This document shows positions 7,998-15,759 of a stretch of 64,000 bases of DNA, piece after piece (the first letter of the stretch is position 1; each line of letters begins with the position of its first letter). The DNA is from UBA11606 sp964504305. Its GTDB lineage: Bacteria; Actinomycetota; Acidimicrobiia; Acidimicrobiales; Aldehydirespiratoraceae. The notes under the pieces were generated by a model that made no database searches, was not told the origin of the DNA, and worked only from the letters and a program-made list of their open reading frames with translations. The DNA lies in the NCBI GenBank assembly GCA_964504305.1, contig CAZDEB010000009.1, positions 62,001 to 126,000 on the forward strand, written 5' to 3'. A program made the translations under genes and the position numbers.

Positions 7998-9341
7998 GTG
8001 ACAATCGATCCTGTTTCAATCGATGCTGTACCTGTTGATGTCGACCTTTGGGATATCGATGCGTTTCAGCGCCAGGAGCATCACACGATGCTCGAGCAGT
8101 TCCGCGAGACCGAGCCGGGCATCCATTGGTTTGACGAGGGCGATCTCGGCCCCGGATTTTGGGTCATCAGCCGCCAAGCGCATCTGAAGGAAGTCAACCG
8201 ACAGGCCGGAATTTTCTCGTCGAACGCCGGCGGTACCCAAATGCGCGATGCCGACCCTCACGACGACCGAGCCGGCGTGGTCAGCGACTCGTTGATGATC
8301 GAGATGGATCCGCCAAAGCACACTCGCTATCGCCGGATCGTCAGCCGTGGGTTCACCCCTCGAATGATTTCCCTGCTCGAGGATTACCTCCAGAACCGCA
8401 CCGACATGATCCTCGACAAGGTATGCGAGGACGGTCACGCCGAATTCGTTACGCAACTTTCGGCCGAGCTGCCGCTGCAGGCCATCGCCGAGATGGTTGG
8501 TATCCCACTCGAGGATCGTTCCAAGATCTTCGAGTGGACCAACGCCATGGTCGGATCCGACGACCCCGACTTTGTGACCAGCCACGAGGACGTCACCAAC
8601 GCCGCGACCGAGCTGTTCATGTACAGCCGCATGTTGCAGACCGAACGTCGCCAGAGCCCCGCCGACGACATCATCACCACTTTGTTGTCGGCCGACGTCG
8701 ATGGCGAAGAGCTCGACGAAACCGAGTTCGACATGTTTTTCTTGTTGCTGTGCGTTGCCGGCAACGAGACAACCCGCAACTCGATCACTCACGGCATGAA
8801 AGCGTTCTTCGAGTTCCCTGATCAGTGGGAAAAGTTCCGTAGCGACACCAGCCGCTACATGGACACCGCGGTCGACGAGATCGTCCGCTGGGCCACGCCG
8901 GTCCTCAACTTCCGTCGCCAAGCCGCTGCTGATTTCGAGATCGACGGCGTAAAGATCAAAGCCGGAGACAAAGTGGTGATGTGGCACATCGCGGCCAATC
9001 GCGACCCGCGGGCGTTCGAGAATCCATGGCAATTCGACATCGAACGCACCCCCAACGACCATGTCGGATTTGGTGGTGGCGGTCCGCACTATTGCCTGGG
9101 CGCAAACCTCGCCAAGATGGAGATCCGGCTGATGTTCGAAGCAATCGCCAAACGGTTGCCCGACATTCGTCTCGATGGTGATCTGCGGTATCTACGTTCC
9201 AATTTCATAGGTGGCATCAAGGAGATGCCGGTGGCATTTACGCCAACCCCGTCGCGGCACACGACCCCGATGGATCGACTCGGGTCAGCGGCTGGTGCGT
9301 CGGGCACCGACGGCTTTGGTGGCGAAGTCCAGCGCGGCTAG
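7998..9341 (+). CDS. cytochrome P450, CYP125/CYP142-like
   Basis: The 447-residue soluble P450 has the I-helix oxygen-activation motif AGNETTRN (254-261), the ExxR salt bridge EIVR (294-297) and the haem loop FGGGGPHYCLG with ligand Cys366. FGGGGPHYCLGANLAK is typical of the actinobacterial CYP125/CYP142/CYP124 group, which hydroxylates sterol side chains or branched lipids; the substrate here is inferred only from that. GTG 7998 is chosen because GGGAG (7987-7991) lies 6 nt upstream; upstream frame extension runs into the citrate synthase gene. The last 30 residues are a low-complexity Gly/Ser tail. The stop lies in a CTAG shared with the convergent methyltransferase. No ferredoxin gene is adjacent. 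Confidence 0.93.
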   Translation: MTIDPVSIDAVPVDVDLWDIDAFQRQEHHTMLEQFRETEPGIHWFDEGDLGPGFWVISRQAHLKEVNRQAGIFSSNAGGTQMRDADPHDDRAGVVSDSLMIEMDPPKHTRYRRIVSRGFTPRMISLLEDYLQNRTDMILDKVCEDGHAEFVTQLSAELPLQAIAEMVGIPLEDRSKIFEWTNAMVGSDDPDFVTSHEDVTNAATELFMYSRMLQTERRQSPADDIITTLLSADVDGEELDETEFDMFFLLLCVAGNETTRNSITHGMKAFFEFPDQWEKFRSDTSRYMDTAVDEIVRWATPVLNFRRQAAADFEIDGVKIKAGDKVVMWHIAANRDPRAFENPWQFDIERTPNDHVGFGGGGPHYCLGANLAKMEIRLMFEAIAKRLPDIRLDGDLRYLRSNFIGGIKEMPVAFTPTPSRHTTPMDRLGSAAGASGTDGFGGEVQRG

Positions 9342-9952
9342 CACGCTTTGGTGGCAATGACCTGCACGACCGCCCCATCGCCGGTGTGGCCCGGCCCTTC
9401 GTTGATCGCCCGTACTAGCTCGACGCCGTGCTCGATGTTCAGCCCCCCGAGTTCGCTACGCAGCGCGTCGAGAGTCATGGTGAGTTCGGGCACCGGTGGT
9501 CCTCCGGATCCTCGGCCGATCTGATCTGGCGTGTAGGCCTCTAGTACGAACCGCCCGCCGGGCTTGAGCGCCGCGCCTATTGCAGCATGAACCTGTCGAC
9601 GGATCGGAGCAGGGGTGTGAGCGAATATCGAGACGATGAGATCCCAACGTTGGTGGCCGAGGTCGAAGTCGGCGAGATCGCCAACGACGGTTGAGAGGTC
9701 GACGCCGCGTTTGAGAGCGAGTCGGCGGGCCTTGGCCATGCCGGCATGGGTGAGGTCCATGGACGTGACGTCGTAACCCAGACCGGCGAGGTAGACGCCG
9801 TTGCGGCCTTCCCCGTCAGCGATGCAAAGCGCAACCCCGGACGCCCGTCCGGACAATTGTTGGCTCAAGAAGTCGTTGGGAGCCGTGCCGTAGACGAATT
9901 CGGGACTCGCCCCGTACCGGTCCTCCCACATCTTGCGGGGATTTGGAGTCAT
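9338..9952 (-). CDS. class I SAM-dependent methyltransferase
   Basis: The 204-residue protein begins with the MWEDRYGASPEFVYGTAPND signature common to small TehB/thiopurine-like methyltransferases. The SAM-binding motifs are ALCIADGEGRNGVYLAGLGY (motif I), TSMDLT after the second strand, and KPGGRFVLEAYTPDQ (motif post-II). The substrate is unknown. Its ATG overlaps the stop of the upstream rhodanese gene (ATGA at 9949-9952), so the two form a minus-strand operon. Linkage to a rhodanese-like sulfur-handling lipoprotein may hint at a sulfur, selenium or tellurium substrate, but that is speculative. It overlaps the convergent P450 gene by 4 bp. Confidence 0.85.
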   Translation of the reverse strand: MTPNPRKMWEDRYGASPEFVYGTAPNDFLSQQLSGRASGVALCIADGEGRNGVYLAGLGYDVTSMDLTHAGMAKARRLALKRGVDLSTVVGDLADFDLGHQRWDLIVSIFAHTPAPIRRQVHAAIGAALKPGGRFVLEAYTPDQIGRGSGGPPVPELTMTLDALRSELGGLNIEHGVELVRAINEGPGHTGDGAVVQVIATKAC

Positions 9953-10362
9953 CGCGTTGTGGTGGCAAACCCGGCGTCAAGCCACGACATGATTCCGCCA
10001 TCGATGTCGGCCACGTCGTTGAAACCGAGGCTTTTCATGATGGAGGCGGCTTGCCCACTGCGATTTCCGGAGCGGCAGTACAGCACGTACGAGGCGTTGG
10101 GATCGAGGACCGCGATTTGCTCGGCAAAATCGTCACTGTAGAAGTCAATCATGACGGCGCCGTCTAAGTGGCCCGCGGCAAACTCATCGGGAGTGCGAAC
10201 GTCGAGCACGACCAGATCGGCTGGCGGGTCGGCAGTAATGGAGGCTGCTTCGGTGGCGGTTACGAGTCGGACCCCGCCTGAGTCGGTCTCGACGGACCCG
10301 CAGCCGTTGGTGAATGTAGCGATAGGCAGAAATGCCAGAAATAGTGAGAGGACTTTGCGCAT
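9949..10362 (-). CDS. rhodanese-like domain protein, probable lipoprotein
   Basis: The 137-residue product starts with a signal sequence (MRKVLSLFLAFLPIATF) ending at TNGC, a lipobox-like site with Cys21 as the likely lipidated residue. A single rhodanese domain follows, with LDVRTPDEFAAGHLDGAV and the catalytic loop CRSGNRS (Cys96). Such exported single-domain rhodaneses transfer or bind sulfane sulfur, but the acceptor is unknown. The start at 10362 is supported by a TACAAT hexamer 6 nt upstream and by the signal peptide; a longer frame adds a poorly charged N-terminus. It is the first gene of a two-gene operon with the methyltransferase. Confidence 0.85.
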   Translation of the reverse strand: MRKVLSLFLAFLPIATFTNGCGSVETDSGGVRLVTATEAASITADPPADLVVLDVRTPDEFAAGHLDGAVMIDFYSDDFAEQIAVLDPNASYVLYCRSGNRSGQAASIMKSLGFNDVADIDGGIMSWLDAGFATTTR

Positions 10363-10368
10363 CGTCCG

Positions 10369-10374
10369 ATTGTA
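10369..10374 (-). promoter_or_regulatory. -10 hexamer, leaderless rhodanese transcript
   Basis: On the minus strand TACAAT lies 6 nt before the ATG at 10362, with no Shine-Dalgarno sequence. It matches the TANNNT spacing seen at many other starts in the window. Confidence 0.5.
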
Positions 10375-10430
10375 CGTACAAATTGTGGATTGTGGTTCCA
10401 ACCCCGATCGGGGATGGGGTTGGGTGCCGC

Positions 10431-10459
10431 TTGATGGGCGACCCGGCCCGTCCTACGCT
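10431..10459 (+). promoter_or_regulatory. promoter (-35 TTGATG, 17 bp, -10 TACGCT), leaderless
   Basis: TTGATG (10431-10436) and TACGCT (10454-10459) are separated by exactly 17 bp, and the hexamer is 6 nt from the GTG at 10466. It is one of the few leaderless starts in this window with a recognisable -35. Confidence 0.55.
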
Positions 10460-10465
10460 GCGCCC

Positions 10466-10894
10466 GTGTCCGGTTCTGACGACGGCGAAGATCTCAGCTA
10501 TAGCCAGGCAAAACGCCGTCTCGGGTTGGAACACGTTCGCGCCGCTCGACAGACGGTGGCCGATGCCGAGCGGACCGAACCAACCGTCGCCCCGGCCAAA
10601 CCGCGCCGACCGCTAACTCAACCCCCGCGCCTTCCTGACGACCCGCGGCCCACCGCACCGAGATCAGAGCTGGCCGAGTTGAGCCGGCGCATAGATCAAC
10701 TCACCGAAGCAGTGGGGGCCCTTGTCGAGGGTCGCAGCGATGAGTTGGCCGCGGCGGTCGACCAGATAACGGCCCGTTACGAAATGGAACTTGGAGCGCA
10801 CCGCCAGACCGTCGAACGGCTGCTACAACGCCAGGACGCTCACATCGAGACGCTCAGCAAGCTGGTCGAGACGCTGGTCGACGAACGCCGGTAG
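10466..10894 (+). CDS. hypothetical protein with C-terminal coiled coil
   Basis: This 142-residue protein of unknown family has an acidic N-terminus (MSGSDDGEDLSYSQAKRRLG), a Pro/Arg/Thr-rich linker (about residues 40-75), and a long heptad-patterned helix over the last 65 residues (LAELSRRIDQLTEAVGALVE through RLLQRQDAHIETLSKL). This predicts a coiled coil and probably oligomerisation. It has no signal peptide or membrane segment. The GTG start is supported by the promoter 6 nt upstream. Its TAG stop (10892-10894) forms the first three bases of the next gene's -10 hexamer. Function unknown. Confidence 0.6.
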   Translation: MSGSDDGEDLSYSQAKRRLGLEHVRAARQTVADAERTEPTVAPAKPRRPLTQPPRLPDDPRPTAPRSELAELSRRIDQLTEAVGALVEGRSDELAAAVDQITARYEMELGAHRQTVERLLQRQDAHIETLSKLVETLVDERR

Positions 10895-10897
10895 GTT
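10892..10897 (+). promoter_or_regulatory. -10 hexamer TAGGTT overlapping an upstream stop codon
   Basis: TAGGTT begins with the TAG stop of the coiled-coil gene and ends 6 nt before the GTG at 10904, the leaderless spacing used elsewhere in the window. Confidence 0.45.
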
Positions 10898-10903
10898 GCC
10901 TCG

Positions 10904-11522
10904 GTGTTGCATGAGAAACGTGGACGTGACCTTGTCCAAATCGTGTTGGGGCTCATCGTTTTTGGTGCTGGCTTGGCCTTGGTTGTGCGTGGGGCGAACG
11001 GACAAGGGCCGTGGACGGTATTTCACGACGGTTTGTCGCAACACACGCCGCTGACCATCGGCACCGCCACCATCCTCACGGGTGTGGTGTTGTTGGTGCT
11101 GGTGGCGATCATGGGCGTTCGTATCGGTTTGGGCACGGTGCTCAACGTTTTGATTATCGGTCCCGCGACCGATGCCACTTTGTGGCTTGTCCCCGAACCA
11201 GATGCCGCGCTCGGGCGGGTTTCGCTCACGATCCTTGCTCCGCTGGTGGTCGCGCTCGGCTCGGGTTTGTACCTGGGAGTGCACTGGGGGGCCGGGGCCG
11301 CGTGACGGGCTCATGACCGGGCTCAACGAGCGAGGAATCAGCATCCGCACAGCTCGGTTCGCCATCGAAGCATTTGCGTTCACAGGCGGCGCGTTGCTCG
11401 GTGGCGGCATTGGTTGGGGCACGCTTTGGTGGCTGGTGGCGATCGGACCGTGCGTGCAATGGATGTTGCCCCGCTTCGACCAAGCCGAGGCCCAAGCGAG
11501 TTTCAGCCGATCAGGTCGATGA
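10904..11522 (+). pseudogene. YczE/YitT-family membrane protein, frameshifted at a G6 run
   Basis: The first frame (10904-11305) encodes about 133 residues with four hydrophobic segments, e.g. IVLGLIVFGAGLALVVRGAN and ILTGVVLLVLVAIMGVRIGL, and stops at TGA 11303-11305. The missing C-terminus continues in another frame: GPRDGLMTGLNERGISIRT and further helices to TGA 11520-11522. GPRDGLM is the characteristic motif of YczE/YitT membrane proteins. Removing one G from the six-G run at 11286-11291 joins the two into about 205 residues, the normal family size. It is either a sequencing or assembly error in a homopolymer, a recent inactivation, or a slippage switch. Function of the family is poorly known. 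Confidence 0.75.
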
Positions 11523-11642
11523 GCGCATGTCGAGTTCGCTGGAATAGTTTTCGCCACAACACTTGGCGGCGCGGTTGGTTGGCGGCATCGTCATCCTTGA
11601 AGCGGCCGTGCAGCGAACAGCTGGGCTAGACATCGGGGCAAC

Positions 11643-12737
11643 GTGGGGACAACGGCAATTCAAGCGCGGCGGGCGCGAGCTGGTTGGGCGGTCTCGGCGG
11701 CCCTCACTGCCGTGTGGATGATCTACGTTGTCGCCGCCGGTCAGATCGGGCGAGTGGCGGGTCACTGGGCGTCAGCGGTAACGATGCTGGCCGGCAGTTT
11801 CCTCGCCGGTTCGTCCCCCGAAGGTGGCGGCGCGGTCGCCTTTCCGGTCTTCACCAAAGTTCTGCACGTCGGCGCTCCCGCGGCCCGCTCGTTTGGTTTG
11901 TGTATCCAAGCCGTAGGGATGACCGTCGCCGCGGTCGCCGTGCTGATCAACCGCCGAGCGGTTCACAAACGGGCGTGTTTGTTGGGCGGCGCGGCATCGA
12001 TCGTTGGATTTGTTGTCAGCGCCGCATGGTTCACCGACTTCCAAGCTCCGTACGCACCCTCACTGATCGGGGTTGGATGGGTGAAGGCCACGTTCAGCAT
12101 CGTGCTGGCAACGACCTCTGTCCTGATGGTGCGTCATCTCCGTCATGGCGACGAGGATCACCAGCCGATCGAGTGGAACCGTCGGCTTGATATCGGGCTG
12201 GTGATCGTGGCTTTCTTTGGGGGAGCGCTGGCGTCGGTGACCGGAACGGGCGCCAACATCATGGTGTTCTTGTTTTTGGTGGTGCTGGCCGACGTGAGCC
12301 CTCGGACGGCCTTGGCGACTGCAGTTTTGGTCATGGCGGCCGTCTCTGTCATCGGGTTCGGGCTATTCGCGGTCTGGGATCATCAACTGTCGGTCGAGAT
12401 GGTTGGCGATCGAGTGGTTGCGGTGGGCGGTGACGCCGCCGACCTGTCCGCCGAGCGCGGCGACCTGTTGGGGTTGTGGCTCGCCGCGGTGCCAATCGTT
12501 GTCTGGGGCGCACCACTCGGCTCGTTGGCTGCCGCGGTAGTCAAGGAACGGGTGCTTGTGGGGTTTGTGGCCGTGCTGGCCGGTACCGAGGTGATCACCA
12601 CGTTTGTGCTGGTCGAACAGCTACGAACCGACCGGGCGTTGTTGAGCTTCCTGGTGGTCGGACTGGCGCTGGTGCCGACGATGTTTCTGATGGCCCGCAC
12701 CTACCGTTATCGACTTTTTAGATCGACGCCGGTCTGA
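11643..12737 (+). CDS. TauE/SafE-family membrane permease
   Basis: The 364-residue polytopic protein has about nine hydrophobic segments and the two family half-motifs: GSSPEGGGAVAFPVFTKV in the first half and SVTGTGANIMVFLFLVVLAD in the second. TauE/SafE proteins export or import small sulfur- or carbon-containing anions such as sulfite, sulfoacetate or thiosulfate; the substrate cannot be told from sequence. The GTG start has GGGG about 6 nt upstream as a weak ribosome site, and no TANNNT hexamer at leaderless spacing. The 3' end overlaps the convergent MFS gene by 20 bp. The 120 bp before it, after the YczE frame, hold nothing recognisable. Confidence 0.8.
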   Translation: MGTTAIQARRARAGWAVSAALTAVWMIYVVAAGQIGRVAGHWASAVTMLAGSFLAGSSPEGGGAVAFPVFTKVLHVGAPAARSFGLCIQAVGMTVAAVAVLINRRAVHKRACLLGGAASIVGFVVSAAWFTDFQAPYAPSLIGVGWVKATFSIVLATTSVLMVRHLRHGDEDHQPIEWNRRLDIGLVIVAFFGGALASVTGTGANIMVFLFLVVLADVSPRTALATAVLVMAAVSVIGFGLFAVWDHQLSVEMVGDRVVAVGGDAADLSAERGDLLGLWLAAVPIVVWGAPLGSLAAAVVKERVLVGFVAVLAGTEVITTFVLVEQLRTDRALLSFLVVGLALVPTMFLMARTYRYRLFRSTPV

Positions 12738-13923
12738 GACCTCGCAGCCGGGCCATCGCCCATGCTCCCAGCACCGGCCCGGGGGCCAGGAACAAGAACG
12801 CCCAGCCCCAACTGGCTCGCTCCTCGATGGCCGGTACAAGGAAGATGGTGAAAACCGTCAGGACGAAACCAGACGAGAGCTGGGTCGTGAGGGCGGTCCC
12901 AACCGAGTCCTGCGGTGCGTATTCGCTGATGATCGTGGAGAACTGAGCCGAGTCGGCCACCACGCTGAAACCCCACACCAATCCCAGGGCCAGCACGATC
13001 AACGGGTGGGCGTTGATCAAAAATCCGACAAAAAGGGCGACGCTGCCCGACAGGGCCATCGCCGAACCAGCCGCCGTTTCTCGCCCGTAGCGGTCGCTGA
13101 TCACGCCGCCGTACCAAGCGCCGAACGCCCCGATCCCGATCACCGCGAAGCTGGCCAACGCCGCAAGACTGACATGGTGATCGGTGCCTCGCCGCTGCAA
13201 GAGATCGGCGTAGAAGACGCCGAACCACGACCACATGGCGTATAGCTCCCACATGTGACCGAAGTAGCCGAAGGTCGCAAGCCGGAGCCGCTGGTCGCGA
13301 AAAACCGAGAAGATACGGCGGGGATCGAACGCCGCGCTGCCGAACGGATATGGCCCGTCTTGGGCGATGCGGTCGGCGACGAGTCCACCGAGAACGGTGA
13401 GTGCGCTCGTGACAATAATCGTCGCCTGCCAATCGAAACCTCCGAGCGCGGTGACCAAATGCGGCGCTGCCGATCCCAGAGTGAGGGCCCCGACCATGAC
13501 CCCAAGGGCCAAACCGCGCCGATCGGTGAACCAAGTGGCGGCGGCTTTCAAGGCCGGTGGGTACACGAGGGCCAGACCGGCTCCGGTCAGAGCGCGTCCG
13601 GCGTAGGCCCACGACGCTGACGGGGCGATCACGAGGGTGAGGTTGGCGGCGGCCGCGACGAGCGAGCCGTAGAGGACCAAGCGCCGTGGCGCGACGATGT
13701 CGGCCAAGTTGAACACCGACGAAGCCAACGCGCCGAGAACGAAGCCGAGTTGAACGCTGATCGTGAGCCACGAACCTTCGACTTGACTCAGACCAAACTC
13801 GACTCTCAGCTGGCCCAGCACCGCGGCCGCGGCGAACCAGGTTGTCATCGACAACACCATTGAAACCGCGAGGATTGTTAGCTGCTGGTTTTGGCGGCTA
13901 GTCGCCAACGATTTCGACCTCAC
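12718..13923 (-). CDS. MFS transporter
   Basis: The 401-residue product has 12 predicted membrane helices with a central loop near residue 190 (QDGPYPFGSAAFDPRRI), the usual 6+6 MFS layout. Loop 2-3 carries a variant of the DRxGRR motif, and the second half has GGVISDRYGRETAAG. The extrusion or uptake substrate is unknown. GTG 13923 is chosen as start because it keeps the whole first helix (LTILAVSMVLSMTTWFAAAA) and overlaps the 3' end of the DUF427 gene by 26 bp; ATG 13860 would cut that helix. It is convergent with the TauE gene. Confidence 0.8.
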   Translation of the reverse strand: MRSKSLATSRQNQQLTILAVSMVLSMTTWFAAAAVLGQLRVEFGLSQVEGSWLTISVQLGFVLGALASSVFNLADIVAPRRLVLYGSLVAAAANLTLVIAPSASWAYAGRALTGAGLALVYPPALKAAATWFTDRRGLALGVMVGALTLGSAAPHLVTALGGFDWQATIIVTSALTVLGGLVADRIAQDGPYPFGSAAFDPRRIFSVFRDQRLRLATFGYFGHMWELYAMWSWFGVFYADLLQRRGTDHHVSLAALASFAVIGIGAFGAWYGGVISDRYGRETAAGSAMALSGSVALFVGFLINAHPLIVLALGLVWGFSVVADSAQFSTIISEYAPQDSVGTALTTQLSSGFVLTVFTIFLVPAIEERASWGWAFLFLAPGPVLGAWAMARLRGLRPASI

Positions 13924-14188
13924 GCCAGAATCCAACTCGATCGGTAACCAACTTGCGAGCCAGCGGCCAGGGTTTGTTGTAGGCAAACGCCGCGTCGAGG
14001 GCGAGGTTCTCGCCGGCCTCGACGTGGAAGTAGTTGGCTTTGCCTTTCCAGAAGCATTGGCTCGTAGTTGCACTTTCGACGAGAGCATCGGGAAGAACAG
14101 AGTCGCGAGGGAAATACGTGATCCCTTCGACCCGCTTGACGTCGTCGCTCTCGGCAATGACGGTTCCGGCGTAGACGGCTTTGACCAT
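13898..14188 (-). CDS. DUF427 family protein
   Basis: The 96-residue product has the DUF427 pattern: MVKAVYAGTVIAESDDVKRV, then GITYFPRDS, and CFWKGKANYFHVEAGEN in the middle. These small beta-rich proteins are common in actinobacteria and have no firmly established function. The start at 14188 gives the usual family length; an ATG at 14224 and a TTG at 14272 would add 12 or 28 residues and cannot be excluded. It overlaps the downstream MFS gene by 26 bp and is divergent from an aldehyde dehydrogenase gene. Confidence 0.75.
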   Translation of the reverse strand: MVKAVYAGTVIAESDDVKRVEGITYFPRDSVLPDALVESATTSQCFWKGKANYFHVEAGENLALDAAFAYNKPWPLARKLVTDRVGFWREVEIVGD

Positions 14189-14297
14189 GGCTGGGAAACC
14201 CGCGACCAGTTGCGATGATTCCATAGTGTCGAAGGTTTGGAAACTGGCCTTCTCGGTGCCATTGTTGGGCAAACCCCATGCTCAACGGAGAATAGTG

Positions 14298-15719
14298 ATG
14301 CAGACCAAAATGTTGATCGGCGGCGAGTGGCTCGATGGGTCCGACCGCATCGCGGTGCTCAATCCGGCGACCGGCGATGTTGTGGCCGAAGTCGCCGGCG
14401 GCGGCCCCGCCGACGCCACCGCGGCGGTCGAGGCCGCCGACCAAGCGCAACGGTCGTGGGCCGGCACTGCGCCCCGAGTGCGCTCGGAGATCCTGCGCAA
14501 CTGTTTCCACGCCGTGCTCGAGCACTCCGACGATCTGGCCCAAATCATCACCGCCGAGCACGGCAAACCGTTGGCCGATGCCAAAGGCGAGGTGGCCTAC
14601 GCCGCAGAATTCTTCCGGTGGAACGCCGAGGAAGCGGTGCGCATCGATGGTCATATCAGCACCGCGCCAAGCGGGCTGCACAAGATTATTGTTCATCACC
14701 CCCCGGTAGGGGTCGTGGTGATGGTTACCCCGTGGAACTTTCCGGCCGCCATGATCACCCGCAAGGTTGCGCCGGCGCTGGCCGCCGGCAACGCATGTGT
14801 GATCAAGCCTCCCAAAGAAACACCGCTCACCGCCTTGCGGGTAGCCGCCATCCTCGAAGACGCCGGCGTGCCACCTGGGCTGGTCAACGTCGTGCCCACC
14901 ATGTCGTCAGGTTCGTGGTTCGAGGCCGCAACCGAGCATCGGGCGACCCGGATGGTGTCGTTCACCGGCTCGACCGATGTGGGGCGGATTCTCTTGAAAC
15001 GCTGCGCCGACCGGGTCCTCAAGGCCGGCATGGAACTCGGCGGCAACGCCCCGTTCATCGTGTTCGAAGACGCCGACATCGATGCCGCGGTCGAGGGGGC
15101 GATGGTGGCCAAGATGCGTCACTCGGCCGAGGTCTGCACTGCGGCGAACCGTATGTTTGCCCACGTCGATGTGGCCGACGAATTCACGGCCAAGCTGGCT
15201 GCGGCGATGGGGTCGATCAAGGTTGGTAACGGGCTTGACGAGGGCGTGACATGTGGCCCGATGATCAACGCCGGTGCCATCGAATCGATCGATTCGATGG
15301 TGCAGAGTGCAATTGGTGCCGGTGCTACTGCGGCGGTTGGCGGCGCACCAATCGACGGCCCGGGGTTCTTCTATCAGCCAACGGTTTTGGGCGATGTCAC
15401 CATGGAGTCGCCCATTACTCGCCAAGAGATTTTCGGACCGGTCGCACCGGTGATCCCGTTCAGCGACACCGACCAGGTTGTCGAGTGGGCCAACGACACC
15501 GAGATGGGTCTGGCCAGCTACGTGTACTCCCAGGATGTTGCTCGGGCGATGGGAGTCGGCGAACGGATACATGCGGGCATGGTTGGCATCAACCGCGGGT
15601 CGATGTCGGATCCGGCCGCTCCGTTTGGCGGCATGAAACAAAGTGGACTCGGCCGTGAGGGTGCCCACGAAGGCATCTACGAGTTCTGCGAGACGCAGTA
15701 CATAGCGGCCAGCTGGTGA
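14298..15719 (+). CDS. aldehyde dehydrogenase, succinate-semialdehyde dehydrogenase-like
   Basis: The 473-residue NAD(P)-dependent aldehyde dehydrogenase carries the three key residues: Asn147 (TPWNFP), Glu246 (MELGGN) and catalytic Cys280 (EVCTAANR). The phosphate-binding FTGSTDVGR motif and C-terminal PFGGMKQSGLGREG are present. Overall pattern is closest to the GabD/SSADH group, which oxidises succinate semialdehyde or similar short aldehydes, but the substrate is not proven. The ATG at 14298 has GGAG at 14287-14290, 7 nt upstream. It is divergent from DUF427 and 40 bp upstream of the selenoprotein candidate, which has its own promoter hexamer. Confidence 0.9.
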   Translation: MQTKMLIGGEWLDGSDRIAVLNPATGDVVAEVAGGGPADATAAVEAADQAQRSWAGTAPRVRSEILRNCFHAVLEHSDDLAQIITAEHGKPLADAKGEVAYAAEFFRWNAEEAVRIDGHISTAPSGLHKIIVHHPPVGVVVMVTPWNFPAAMITRKVAPALAAGNACVIKPPKETPLTALRVAAILEDAGVPPGLVNVVPTMSSGSWFEAATEHRATRMVSFTGSTDVGRILLKRCADRVLKAGMELGGNAPFIVFEDADIDAAVEGAMVAKMRHSAEVCTAANRMFAHVDVADEFTAKLAAAMGSIKVGNGLDEGVTCGPMINAGAIESIDSMVQSAIGAGATAAVGGAPIDGPGFFYQPTVLGDVTMESPITRQEIFGPVAPVIPFSDTDQVVEWANDTEMGLASYVYSQDVARAMGVGERIHAGMVGINRGSMSDPAAPFGGMKQSGLGREGAHEGIYEFCETQYIAASW

Positions 15720-15746
15720 CGATTCGGGTGATGTCGACGGGGGCGG

Positions 15747-15752
15747 TAAGGT
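15747..15752 (+). promoter_or_regulatory. -10 hexamer TAAGGT, leaderless selenoprotein candidate
   Basis: TAAGGT lies 7 nt before the ATG at 15760 with no Shine-Dalgarno sequence between. It fixes that start and indicates transcription separate from the aldehyde dehydrogenase. Confidence 0.5.
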
Positions 15753-15759
15753 GCCATCC

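Noticed and set aside
5539..8019. One long minus-strand frame of 826 codons
   Set aside because: Its first half is antisense to the plus-strand citrate synthase and has no protein-like pattern. Only the part from 6762 downwards matches a known family.
11286..11305. TGA in the YczE gene as a second selenocysteine codon
   Set aside because: The family sequence continues in a different frame, so this is a one-base frameshift at a G run, not a recoded stop.
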